DNA of 64,000 bases from CAWBLP01 sp963789495. GTDB lineage: Bacteria; Pseudomonadota; Alphaproteobacteria; Acetobacterales; Acetobacteraceae. Below, piece by piece: positions 48,692 to 57,425 of this stretch; position 1 is the first letter of the stretch; each line of letters begins with the position of its first letter. The position numbers and the translations under genes are program-made. Below the pieces are notes generated by a model. That model was not told the origin of the DNA and did not search any database. It saw nothing but the letters and a program-made list of their open reading frames with translations. The stretch is from positions 1 to 64,000 of the forward strand of contig CAWBLP010000010.1 of assembly GCA_963789495.1 (NCBI GenBank), written 5' to 3'.

Positions 48692-49648
48692 ATGACTCGC
48701 TACATCCTCCGCCGCTTCCTGTACGCGATTCCGATCGCACTCGGTGTCAGCATCGTGTGCTTCTCGCTGGTGTATATCGCGCCGGGCGATCCGCTGCAGA
48801 CCGTGATGCCACCTGACGCAACAGCCGAAACCATCGCCATCGTCAAACACGCCTATGGCTTCGACAAGCCGATTCCGGTGCAATACGTGATATGGCTGGG
48901 GCACGTGCTGACCGGCGATTTCGGCATGTCGATATCCACTCGTCGACCGGTGATCCTGGAGGTCACCGACGCCATCGCCAACACGTCGCTGCTGGCCCTG
49001 TTCGCCCTGCCGCTCTCCTTCGCCCTCGGCTACATCATGGGCGCACTCGCCGGTTGCTTTCCGGGCCGCTGGGTGGATCGCGTCGTCACCGGCACCGCGG
49101 TGATCGGCGTCAGCCTGCCAAACTACTGGCTGGGCATCGTGCTGGTGATCTTCTTCGCAGTCGAGTACATGTGGCTGCCGGCCACCGGCATGGGACCGAA
49201 CGGCTCCACCGGATTTCATATCCTGCAATGGAGCAATGCCAAGTTCCTGATCCTGCCGGTCATCACACTTGCGATGATCCCAATCGGCATCCTGGCCCGC
49301 ACCACCCGGGCTGCCGTCGCCGAAGTACGCAACCAGGACTTCGTGCAAACCCTGCGCGCCAAAGGCCTGTCGGAATGGGCCGTCACGCGCCACGTGCTGA
49401 AAAACTCGCTGCCCCAGGTCCTCGCCGTCATGGGCCTGCAATTCGGCTATCTGCTCGGCGGATCCATCCTGGTGGAGACCGTGTTCACCTGGCCCGGCAG
49501 CGGCTTCCTGCTGAGCAAGGCCATCATCAATCGTGACGTGCCGGTACTCCAGGGAACCATTCTGGCACTGTCACTGATCTTCGTTGCCACCAACCTGGTC
49601 GTCGATCTGCTGCAGTCGATCATCGACCCGCGCATACGGCGCGTTTGA
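48692..49648 (+). CDS. Peptide-type ABC transporter permease (DppB-like)
   Basis: A 318-residue inner-membrane protein with the DppB start MTRYILRRFLYAIPIALGVSIVCFSLVYIAPGDP. It has six membrane segments, the EAA loop (EVRNQDFVQTLRAKGLSEWAVTRHVLKNSLPQVL) and the C-terminal LQSIIDPRIRRV. It forms the channel with the DppC-like protein encoded 14 bases downstream. Substrates of such systems include di/oligopeptides, nickel, opines and other amides; here the neighbours point to an amide or ureide-type compound (inference). Confidence 0.92.
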   Translation: MTRYILRRFLYAIPIALGVSIVCFSLVYIAPGDPLQTVMPPDATAETIAIVKHAYGFDKPIPVQYVIWLGHVLTGDFGMSISTRRPVILEVTDAIANTSLLALFALPLSFALGYIMGALAGCFPGRWVDRVVTGTAVIGVSLPNYWLGIVLVIFFAVEYMWLPATGMGPNGSTGFHILQWSNAKFLILPVITLAMIPIGILARTTRAAVAEVRNQDFVQTLRAKGLSEWAVTRHVLKNSLPQVLAVMGLQFGYLLGGSILVETVFTWPGSGFLLSKAIINRDVPVLQGTILALSLIFVATNLVVDLLQSIIDPRIRRV

Positions 49649-49662
49649 CGCGGAGCGGACAC

Positions 49663-50571
49663 ATGCCCAATTCCATAGTCCTCAACGAGCCGCTGGACAC
49701 ATTCGAGGAACAGGCCGCGCCGGCGACCCGCGTCCGCAGCTACTGGCAGTCGGTCGGCTACCGCCTGCGGCACGACAAGATAACGCTGATGTTCGCCACC
49801 ATCGTGCTGCTGATTGTCCTCGCGGCAATCTTCGCCCCATGGGTCGCGCCGTTCGATCCATACAAGGAAAGCATCGTCGGCCGGCTGAAGCCCATGGGAT
49901 GGCGCGACCACCTGCTCGGTACCGATGAACTCGGCCGCGACATGCTGTCACGCCTGATCTATGGCGGTCGCGTCTCCCTGCTGATGGGCGTCGTTCCGGT
50001 GCTGATCGCCTCCATGATCGGCGGTCTACTCGGCGTCATCGGCGGATTCGCCGGCGGCCCCATCAACACCGGCATCATGCGCACGATGGACGTGTTCTAC
50101 GCCTTCCCCTCCGTGCTGCTCGCGGTCGCCGTCGCCGGCGCGATGGGCGGCGGCATCGTGAACGGCATGATTGCACTGACCCTGGTGTTCATTCCGCCAA
50201 TGTGCCGCGTCGCCGAGACCGCCACTACCCAGGTGCGCTCGCTCGACTTCATCGAGGCCGCCCGCGCCACTGGCGCCGGCACCGCCACCATCATCCGCTA
50301 CCACGTGCTGGGCAACGTGCTCGGCCCCGTCTTCATCTATGCCTCGTCACTCGTGAGCGTCAGCATCCTGCTTGCCTCCGGCCTGTCCTTCCTTGGTCTC
50401 GGCGTGCGCCCGCCCACGCCGGATTGGGGACTGATGCTCAGCACACTGCGCCAGTCGATCTATGTCGTGCCCTATGTCTGTGCGCTTCCGGGTGTGGCAA
50501 TCTTCATCACCTCGATCTGCTTCAACCTGGTCAGCGACGGTTTGCGCGCGGCCATGGATGTGCGGATGTAA
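49663..50571 (+). CDS. Peptide-type ABC transporter permease (DppC-like)
   Basis: A 302-residue membrane protein with a cytoplasmic N-terminal stretch, then LMFATIVLLIVLAAIFAPWVAPFDP. The DppC signature HLLGTDELGRDMLSRLIYGGRVSLLMG follows, then the EAA loop VRSLDFIEAARATGAGTATIIRYHVLGNVLGPV and SGLSFLGLGVRPPTPDWGLML. The ATG at 49663 has GGAG upstream; a TTG at 49645 would overlap the previous stop. The next gene starts 2 bases after its stop. Confidence 0.92.
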   Translation: MPNSIVLNEPLDTFEEQAAPATRVRSYWQSVGYRLRHDKITLMFATIVLLIVLAAIFAPWVAPFDPYKESIVGRLKPMGWRDHLLGTDELGRDMLSRLIYGGRVSLLMGVVPVLIASMIGGLLGVIGGFAGGPINTGIMRTMDVFYAFPSVLLAVAVAGAMGGGIVNGMIALTLVFIPPMCRVAETATTQVRSLDFIEAARATGAGTATIIRYHVLGNVLGPVFIYASSLVSVSILLASGLSFLGLGVRPPTPDWGLMLSTLRQSIYVVPYVCALPGVAIFITSICFNLVSDGLRAAMDVRM

Positions 50572-50573
50572 TC

Positions 50574-51623
50574 ATGGATCTGCCAATGCAAGACATGGTG
50601 CTCGACCCGCGTGATCGCGGCGGCGCATCCCAGCCGCTGCTGATCGCCAGCAATCTGCTGAAACACTTCCCGGTCAAAGGCGTGCGCGACAAATCCGTGC
50701 AGGCTGTCGACGGCGTTTCCTTCACCGTACGCAAAGGCGAAACACTGGGCATCGTCGGCGAATCCGGCTGTGGCAAGTCGACCCTGGCACGCCTGCTGCT
50801 GCACCTGGTAGTACCCGATGCAGGGGAACTGGTGTTCGACGGCGATGCCGTGGCGGCACCGCGCGGTATCGCGGTGGATGCGCTGCGCCGCCAGGTGCAG
50901 ATGGTGTTTCAGGACTCCTACTCCTCGCTCAATCCGCGCATGCCAATCCGCGATTCGGTTGCGTTCGGGCCCTTCGTGCAGGGCAAGCAGAAGACCGAGG
51001 CGCGCGACATCGCGCGCGATATCCTCAGCAAGGTCGGCCTGAACCCGGATCTGTTCGGTCCGCGCTACCCCCACGAGCTGTCCGGCGGTCAGAAGCAGCG
51101 GGTGAACATCGCACGCGCCCTCGCCACCGGCCCACGCATGGTGATCCTCGATGAGCCGGTTTCCGCGCTCGACAAATCGGTGGAAGCCCAGGTGCTCAAC
51201 CTGCTGCGCGCACTCAAGCGGCAGCTCAACCTGACCTATGTGTTCATCAGCCACGATCTGAACGTGGTGCATTACATCAGCGACCGCGTACTGGTGATGT
51301 ATCTCGGCCGGGTAGTGGAACTCGGTCCTGTCGATGCGATCTTCGAACGTCCGGCACATCCCTATACAAAGGCACTGCTGGCATCGCGTCCGTCCATGGA
51401 CCCAGCCAATCGTATTGAGGAGCCACCGATCACCGGCGATCCGCCCAACCCCATCGATCCGCCGAGCGGCTGCCGCTTCCACACGCGCTGCCCGTTCGCC
51501 GAAGCCGTCTGCGAAACCAAGGACCCGCTGCTGGGTGTTTGGGAAAGCCCCGCCTCCCACATCGCCGCCTGCCATATGCGCGATCCGTCATCCGGCCACA
51601 GCCAGATCGGAAAGGAACTGTGA
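50574..51623 (+). CDS. Peptide-type ABC transporter ATP-binding protein (DppF-like)
   Basis: A 349-residue ATPase. N-terminal LLKHFPVKGV is typical of the DppF/OppF type. Walker A GESGCGKSTLARLLLHL, Q-loop MVFQDSYSSLNPRM, signature LSGGQKQRVNIARAL, Walker B MVILDEPVSALDKS and the C-terminal oligo_HPY part GCRFHTRCPFAEAVC with conserved Cys (possible iron-sulfur cluster) are all present. It overlaps the next ATPase gene by TGATG, so the two are translated together. Confidence 0.92.
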   Translation: MDLPMQDMVLDPRDRGGASQPLLIASNLLKHFPVKGVRDKSVQAVDGVSFTVRKGETLGIVGESGCGKSTLARLLLHLVVPDAGELVFDGDAVAAPRGIAVDALRRQVQMVFQDSYSSLNPRMPIRDSVAFGPFVQGKQKTEARDIARDILSKVGLNPDLFGPRYPHELSGGQKQRVNIARALATGPRMVILDEPVSALDKSVEAQVLNLLRALKRQLNLTYVFISHDLNVVHYISDRVLVMYLGRVVELGPVDAIFERPAHPYTKALLASRPSMDPANRIEEPPITGDPPNPIDPPSGCRFHTRCPFAEAVCETKDPLLGVWESPASHIAACHMRDPSSGHSQIGKEL

Positions 51624-52639
51624 TGTCCGACGATAGCGGCGTCCTCGCGCAGGTCGAGGATCTGTCGGTGCGCTTCGTCAGCCGGGAGAACACGGTGCAC
51701 GCCGTGAACGGCGTCAGCTTCACCGTGCGGCCTGGCGAGGTGCTGTGCATCCTGGGCGAATCCGGCTCCGGCAAGAGCGTCACCTTGCGTGCGCTGATGC
51801 GGCTGCTGCCACCACGCGCCCGCATCGATGGCCGCGTGACCGTTGCCGACCAGGACGTGCTGACGATGCCGAAGCGAGCCTTGCGCGATCTGCGCGGCGG
51901 ATTGGTGTCGATGGTGTTTCAGGAACCAATGACCGCACTGGATCCGGTCTACACGGTTGGCCAGCAGATCGGCGAGACGATCCGCCGCCACACCGGTTGC
52001 GATCGCAAGGCCGCGCGCGCACGCGCTTTGGAACTGCTGGAACTCGTGCGCATTCCCTCCGCCGAACGTCGCCTGGATGCCTATCCGCATGAACTGTCCG
52101 GCGGACTGCGGCAACGCGCGATGATCGCGATGGCGCTGTCCTGCAATCCGCGCCTGCTGCTCGCCGACGAACCCACCACCGCGCTTGATGCCACCGTGCA
52201 GGTCCAGGTGTTGATCCTGCTGCGCCGGCTGCAGCGGGAACTCGGGATGGGCATGATCTTCGTCACCCACGACCTCGGCGTGGCCTCGGAGATCGCCGAT
52301 ACAATCGCCGTGATGTACGCTGGGTGCATCGTGGAAAGCGGACCGGTCGCACAGGTGCTGTCGGCGCCGGCACACCCGTACACCGCCGGCCTGCTCGCCT
52401 CCACGGTGCACGGCCAGTCTCGCGACCAAGACATCGACGCGATTCCCGGCAGCCCGCCCGATCTGCGCGTGCTGCCGCAAGGCTGCGCCTTCGCACCGCG
52501 CTGTCCGCGACGCATGGCGGCGTGTCGCAGCGGTATTCCGCCGCAGCGCTACCCGGCACCTGGCCGGATGGCGGCATGCCTCGCAGTGGCCGAACCCACG
52601 GATGCCACACTCAAAACTGTCGAGGACGTTTCAGCATGA
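51623..52639 (+). CDS. Peptide-type ABC transporter ATP-binding protein (DppD-like)
   Basis: A 338-residue ATPase of the DppD/OppD class. VEDLSVRFVSRENTVHAVNGVSF leads to Walker A GESGSGKSVTLRALMRLLP. The Q loop is MVFQEPMTALDPVYTVGQQI, the signature is LSGGLRQRAMIAMAL, and Walker B is LLLADEPTTALDATVQ. The C-terminal part is GCAFAPRCPRRMAAC. Its ATG overlaps the stop of the DppF-like gene, and its stop overlaps the ATG of the amidohydrolase gene (ATGA), placing the hydrolase firmly in the transporter operon. Confidence 0.92.
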   Translation: MSDDSGVLAQVEDLSVRFVSRENTVHAVNGVSFTVRPGEVLCILGESGSGKSVTLRALMRLLPPRARIDGRVTVADQDVLTMPKRALRDLRGGLVSMVFQEPMTALDPVYTVGQQIGETIRRHTGCDRKAARARALELLELVRIPSAERRLDAYPHELSGGLRQRAMIAMALSCNPRLLLADEPTTALDATVQVQVLILLRRLQRELGMGMIFVTHDLGVASEIADTIAVMYAGCIVESGPVAQVLSAPAHPYTAGLLASTVHGQSRDQDIDAIPGSPPDLRVLPQGCAFAPRCPRRMAACRSGIPPQRYPAPGRMAACLAVAEPTDATLKTVEDVSA

Positions 52640-53343
52640 ACCTGACCGGAGCAACAATTCCCGACGCAATCGTGCAGCGTGTGGTCGCTCGCCGCGGCGC
52701 GTTGCATTGCTTTGCGGATCTGATTCCGTCACGCACCGCGCTGGTGGTGATCGATCTGCAGAACGCCTTCATGGATGACGCGGTCGGTCACGCCGTGGTG
52801 CCGTCGGCGCGTGCCATTGTGCCGGCTGTCAACCGGCTCGCAGCGGCGGTGCGGCAGACCGGCGGCGGCGTGTTCTGGGTCAAGAACACGCATGACGTCG
52901 CCTGCCTGACGGAATGGTCGGTGGCTCAGAACATGGCCACACCGGAAATGCGCGACAAGCGCATTGCGGCAATGTCGGAGGGCACCAAAGGCCACGCCCT
53001 ATGGCCCGCCCTGGATGTGCAGCCGCAGGACGAGAGCGTGTTGAAATACCGCTACAGCGCATTCCTGCCGGGAGCATCGGACCTGCCGGAGCACCTGCGC
53101 ATCCGCGGATTCGATACGGTTCTGATCACCGGCACGGTGACCAATGTCTGCTGCGAGTCCTCCGCGCGCGATGCGATGATGACGAATTTCCGGACCGTCA
53201 TGATCAGCGACGGCAACGCAGCGAACACCCAGGAAGAACATGACGCGTCGCTGTCGGCGTTCTACAACATCTTTGGCGACGTGATGGAGTCTGACATGGT
53301 GATCCAGTTGCTGCGGACCGCTACCGCGGCGCGCGCGGCGTAG
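52636..53343 (+). CDS. Isochorismatase-family cysteine hydrolase (amidohydrolase)
   Basis: A 235-residue alpha/beta hydrolase with the full catalytic triad of the family: Asp in ALVVIDLQNAFMDD, Lys in VLKYRYSAFLPGA and Cys in TVTNVCCESSARDAMM. Related enzymes hydrolyse nicotinamide, N-carbamoylsarcosine, ureidoacrylate or biuret. The CCESSARDA form is common to carbamoyl- and ureido-amide hydrolases. Translational overlap with the DppD-like gene means the transported compound or its breakdown product is probably the substrate. With divergent hyuAB it suggests a route for a cyclic amide or ureide (inference). It is the last gene of the operon. Confidence 0.88.
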   Translation: MNLTGATIPDAIVQRVVARRGALHCFADLIPSRTALVVIDLQNAFMDDAVGHAVVPSARAIVPAVNRLAAAVRQTGGGVFWVKNTHDVACLTEWSVAQNMATPEMRDKRIAAMSEGTKGHALWPALDVQPQDESVLKYRYSAFLPGASDLPEHLRIRGFDTVLITGTVTNVCCESSARDAMMTNFRTVMISDGNAANTQEEHDASLSAFYNIFGDVMESDMVIQLLRTATAARAA

Positions 53344-53400
53344 CCGACGCCGCGCTTCGCAGCGCCCGGCACGCACTTGCCCTGCGGACGGTCAGGGAGC

Positions 53401-53639
53401 GACGGGGCTTTGCCTCGTCGAACCCCACCAGGGGCTTTACCCCCGGCCCCCAGCAAAGGCACAGCCTTTGCAATCGGATTCAGTTTGGGGCGGGGAGGGC
53501 GTGCGGCGGGGTCCAGACCAAACGATCATCACGACCGGTCCCTCCCCACCTCAAACGGATTCGGTTCCAAGGGCCGGGCCCTTGGCGGGGTTGCAAGGGG
53601 CAGCGCCCCTTGCTGGGGGTTTCGGGGGCAACGCCCCCC
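53401..53639 (+). repeat. Multi-hairpin intergenic element, copy E, in the 576-base gap 53344-53919
   Basis: A near-complete copy of the element at 28909: ACGGGGCTTTGCCTCGT, CCAGGGGC...CCCCGG, GCAAAGGCACAGCCTTTGC, the imperfect central stem, CCAAGGGCCGGGCCCTTGG, CAAGGGGCAGCGCCCCTTG and GGGGGCAACGCCCCC. It lies 57 bases after the amidohydrolase stop. The remainder of the gap has no gene. An AT-rich stretch at about 53745-53795 (with TGATTAATAGCAATAATA) is a likely promoter area for the second dpp operon, but no exact boxes are assigned. Confidence 0.9.
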
Positions 53640-53919
53640 TACTTCCAGCCCGCCCCTCAGTGCAATGCATGACCTGCACTGCCAACGCCTGCACGGCGCG
53701 GTTCTCCGGGCGCAAGGGAACTGACTGGCGCACCGGCGAATGACAGATAGCAACAATGATTTTTGTGAGCGCTGATTAATAGCAATAATACCCCCATGTT
53801 TCGCCGCGCATTACTCGTTGTTCGTGGCATGGGACGGCCGTGATCGCGATCTTGTCGGGTTTGCGTCGCCCGCTCGATCCGCATAGCATCCCGGCAAAAT
53901 ACAAGAAGGAGAGGCTTCA

Positions 53920-55512
53920 ATGAAAACGTCACGGCGGGCTGTAATTCAGGCTGGTATGGTGAGCGCGCTTGGCTTGCCAGGTTTGACCCGCGCGCGTGCC
54001 GCGGGGCCGGTTACGCTGCGTGCGGTCATGCAAGGCGATCTGCGCGTCTTCGACCCGATTTGGACCACTGCGAACATTACCGCCTATTACGGCGCGATGG
54101 TGTACGACACGCTGTTCGCGATCGACGAGCATTACAAGCCGCAGCCACAGATGGTCGGCAAGCACAGCCTGTCGGACGACAAGCTGACTTACACGTTCGA
54201 ACTGCGTGACGGGCTGGGCTGGCAGGACGGCACGCCGGTCACCGCCGCAGATTGCGTCGCGTCCCTCCACCGCTGGATGGCGCGCAACGGCGGCGGCCAG
54301 GTCATGCAGCAATTCGTCAAGGACATCTCGGCCAAGGACGACAAGACCTTTGTCATTGCCTTGAAGGAGCCGTTCGGCCTGGTGCTGGATCTGCTGGCAA
54401 GTCCGGTCACACCGGTCTGCTTCATGATGCGCAAGCAGGATGCGGAGACCGATCCGTTCCAGCAGGTAAAGGCGCGCATTGGCTCCGGTCCGTTCACCTT
54501 CAACGAGGCAGAGACCCGTCCGGGCAACAAATACGTCTACGACAAATGGACCAAGTATGTGCCGCGCTCGGAAAAGCCCAGCGGCCTGGCGGGCGGCAAG
54601 GTGGTGCATCTGGACAAGGTAATCTGGGAAAACATCGGCGATGAGCAGACCGCCACGGCGGCCCTGCAATCCGGCGAAATCGATTTTTATGAGCTGCCGC
54701 CGATCGATCTGCTGCCGCAGTTGCAAGGTGATTCCAATATCACCACCACGGTGCTGAATAAGAGCGGCAATGTCGGCATTGCACGGATGAACTGCCTGCA
54801 TGCGCCGTTCGAATCGGTGCATGCCAGGCAGGCGATGCTGCATCTGCTGCACCAGGAGGATTTCCTGAAAGCGACGTTCGGCAATCCGAAATACTACCAG
54901 ACCTGCCCGTCCTTCTTCGGTTGCAACAACCCGATGCAGACGGATGCCGGCACCGACTGGTTCAAGCAGGGCGTCGATCTGGAAAAGGCCAAGGCGCTGT
55001 TCCAGAAGTCCGGCTACAAGGGGGAGAATGTGATCGTATTGGATGCGACCAACATCGCGTTCATGAACAACTCCGCCCAGCTCATTGCCGGTCAGTTGCA
55101 GAAGATCGGCGTCAAGACCGAGCTTGCCACCAGCGACTGGGGTGGCGTGGTGACGCGCCGCGCCAGCATGGAGCCGGACGACAAGGGCGGCTGGGACATC
55201 TTCGTGACCTGGGGCAGCGGCTATGCGTTCAGCAACCCGATCGCGCTGAATGCGCTGTCGGCGAGCGGCAAGACGGCCTGGTACGGCTGGCCGAGCAATG
55301 AGGAGTACGAGAAGCTGAGAATGCAATGGGCGAAGGCGCCGGATGAAGCAGCTCGCAAGGCGATTGCGGTGAAGATGGCAACACTGGGCTGGGAGTTCGT
55401 GCCGGAGGTCATTCTCGGCCAGTGGGTGTCGCCGTCGGCGATGCGTAAGAATGTCAGCGGCTTCATCGGCATTCCCGAGATCATCCCGTTCTGGAACGTG
55501 ACGAAGGCCTGA
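53920..55512 (+). CDS. ABC transporter substrate-binding protein, family 5, second dpp-like operon
   Basis: A 530-residue periplasmic protein. The signal peptide has a twin-Arg-like MKTSRRAVIQAGMVSALGLPGLTRARAAG. SBP_bac_5 motifs include FDPIWTTANITAYYGAMVYDTLFA, LRDGLGWQDGTPVTAADCVASLHRW, IGSGPFTFNEAETRPGNKYVYDKW and FLKATFGNPKYYQTCPSFFGCNNPM. It is more similar to the fragment at 1-536 than to the three paralogues at 43-48 kb. The start follows AGGAG. First gene of an operon of five transport genes. Confidence 0.92.
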   Translation: MKTSRRAVIQAGMVSALGLPGLTRARAAGPVTLRAVMQGDLRVFDPIWTTANITAYYGAMVYDTLFAIDEHYKPQPQMVGKHSLSDDKLTYTFELRDGLGWQDGTPVTAADCVASLHRWMARNGGGQVMQQFVKDISAKDDKTFVIALKEPFGLVLDLLASPVTPVCFMMRKQDAETDPFQQVKARIGSGPFTFNEAETRPGNKYVYDKWTKYVPRSEKPSGLAGGKVVHLDKVIWENIGDEQTATAALQSGEIDFYELPPIDLLPQLQGDSNITTTVLNKSGNVGIARMNCLHAPFESVHARQAMLHLLHQEDFLKATFGNPKYYQTCPSFFGCNNPMQTDAGTDWFKQGVDLEKAKALFQKSGYKGENVIVLDATNIAFMNNSAQLIAGQLQKIGVKTELATSDWGGVVTRRASMEPDDKGGWDIFVTWGSGYAFSNPIALNALSASGKTAWYGWPSNEEYEKLRMQWAKAPDEAARKAIAVKMATLGWEFVPEVILGQWVSPSAMRKNVSGFIGIPEIIPFWNVTKA

Positions 55513-55519
55513 CAGCTCG

Positions 55520-56462
55520 ATGGGGGCTTACATTGCACGCCGAACTCGCCGCCTTGCTGGTGGTCATGGCGGTGGTCGGCGTGTTCATCTTCCTGCTGCT
55601 GCACATTGCGCCCGGTGATCCCGCTGCGGTGATCGCCGGGGACAATGCAACGCCAGTGCAGATCGCGGCCATTCGGCACCAGCTCGGGCTCGATCTGCCG
55701 CTGCCGGTGCAGTTCGGCCGCTGGGTTTGGGGCCTGGTGCACGGCAATTTCGGCATCTCGATCTTTTCGCAAACGCCAGTGTTCACCTTGATTCAGCAGC
55801 GGCTGCCGGCGACGGTCTCGCTGACCCTACTGACCATTGGTTTCGCGGCGGTGCTTGCGGTCGGTGCCGGCGTGCTGGCGGCCTGGCGCGCCGGGGGATG
55901 GCTGGATCGGGCCCTGATGGCATTTTCGGCGCTGGGCTTTTCCGTGCCGGTCTTCGTGGTTGGTTATGTGCTGATATATATCTTCGCGATGCAACTTGCC
56001 TGGCTGCCGGTGCAAGGGTACGTGCCGCTGTCAGCCGGGCTATGGCCGTGGCTGTCCCACCTGCTGCTGCCGGCGCTCGCACTGGGCATGGCCTATGTCG
56101 CGCTGATCGCGCGCATCACCCGCGCCAGCATGCTGGAGGTCCTGGCGGAGGACTATATGCGCACGGCGCGCGCCAAAGGGGCATCCACGCAATCCATGCT
56201 GTTGCACCATGCGCTGAAGAATGCCGGCGTTCCAATCGCCACCGTCATCGGAATCGGCGTCGCACTGCTGATCAGCGGCGTCGTTATTACTGAAACGGTG
56301 TTCAACATTCCCGGTCTCGGGCGGCTCACCGTCGATGCCATCACCAACCGCGACTATCCGATCATTCAAGGTGTCATCGTGGTGTTCTCCGGCGCCTATG
56401 TGTTCGTCAACCTGCTGGTCGACCTGGCCTACACGATCATCGATCCGCGGATCCGATACTGA
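55520..56462 (+). CDS. Peptide-type ABC transporter permease (DppB-like), start region frameshifted
   Basis: The body of the protein (from LAALLVVMAVVGVFIFLLLHIAPGDP to IIDPRIRY) is a complete DppB with six membrane segments and the EAA loop EVLAEDYMRTARAKGASTQSMLLHHALKNAG. The expected start, ATG at 55520, reads MGAYIARR and then leaves the frame. Removing one A of the pair at 55543-55544 gives MGAYIARRLAALLVV, the normal DppB N-terminus. As written, only a TTG at 55533 opens the main frame. The start lies 7 bases after the binding-protein stop. A sequence error is likely, but a real frameshift cannot be excluded. Confidence 0.85.
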
Positions 56463-56546
56463 TGCGCATCCGGCGTATCGTTTCATCACCGGTCACAAGG
56501 TGGCGCGTGCGCGCCAGTGTCGGCCCGCATCTCTTCCGCCGCCCGG

Positions 56547-57425
56547 ATGAAAATGTCTGAGGCCGCACTCAAGCTGCAAGGCGCCACTGCGAGTCGCTCC
56601 ACCGTCGCGCGTTTCGTCCGCCGCCATGCATCACTGTGCATTGGCGGCGGCATCCTCGGTCTCATGATTCTGCTGGCGCTGGCCGCCCCGCTCTATGCCG
56701 GCAATCCTTATCTGATGACGCCGATCCATCGGCTGCAGCCGCCATCTGCCGAACATTGGTTCGGAACCGACAATCTCGGGCGGGACGTATTCGCACGGAC
56801 CGCCTACGGAGCCCGCATCTCGCTGCTGGTCGGGTTCTCGGTCGGCATCGCAGCGACGCTCGGCGGGCTGATCATTGGTCTGCTCGCCGGCTACTATAAG
56901 CGGTTCGACAGCATCGTGATGCGGCTGATGGATGGGCTGATGGCGATCCCCAACATCCTGCTCGCCATCGCCCTGGTGTCGCTGACGCATGGCGGAGTCG
57001 GCATTGTCATTCTCGCCATCGTCATCCCCGAAGTTCCGCGCGACGTGCGGCTGGTGCGCTCCGTCGTGCTCGGCGTCCGCGAGCAGCCCTATGTCGAAGC
57101 GGCGCTCGCAGGCGGTGCACGCACCATCAAGATCCTGCGCCGCCATATCCTTCCCAGCACCATCGCGCCGCTGACGGTGCAGGGAACTTATGTGTGCGCC
57201 TCGGCCATCCTCGTCGAAGCCGGGCTGTCGTTCCTCGGCGCCGGCATCCCGCCCAACATTCCAACCTGGGGCAACATGATTGCCGGTTCGCGCCTGTATC
57301 TGGGGATCGCACCCTGGACCATCTTCTTCCCCGGCTTCGCACTCGCCATCGTCGTGCTGGCGGTGAACATGCTGGGCGACGGGCTGCGCGATCGGCTCGA
57401 TCCGAGGCTCGCCCGCAGCCTATGA
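56547..57425 (+). CDS. Peptide-type ABC transporter permease (DppC-like), second operon
   Basis: A 292-residue membrane protein. ASLCIGGGILGLMILLALAAPLYA is the first segment, EHWFGTDNLGRDVFARTAYGARISLLVG the family signature, VREQPYVEAALAGGARTIKILRRHILPSTIAPL the EAA loop, and VEAGLSFLGAGIPPNIPTWGNMI the end signature. ATG 56547 or 56553 are both possible starts. It lies 84 bases after the DppB-like stop, a longer gap than elsewhere in the operon. Its stop overlaps the next ATG (ATGA). Confidence 0.9.
   Translation: MKMSEAALKLQGATASRSTVARFVRRHASLCIGGGILGLMILLALAAPLYAGNPYLMTPIHRLQPPSAEHWFGTDNLGRDVFARTAYGARISLLVGFSVGIAATLGGLIIGLLAGYYKRFDSIVMRLMDGLMAIPNILLAIALVSLTHGGVGIVILAIVIPEVPRDVRLVRSVVLGVREQPYVEAALAGGARTIKILRRHILPSTIAPLTVQGTYVCASAILVEAGLSFLGAGIPPNIPTWGNMIAGSRLYLGIAPWTIFFPGFALAIVVLAVNMLGDGLRDRLDPRLARSL

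Noticed and set aside
53377..53724. Gly/Pro-rich small ORFs running through the multi-hairpin element (also at 14724, 28842, 37825)
   Set aside because: The same peptide-like strings appear on both strands and in several frames because the DNA is palindromic. There is no coding signal.
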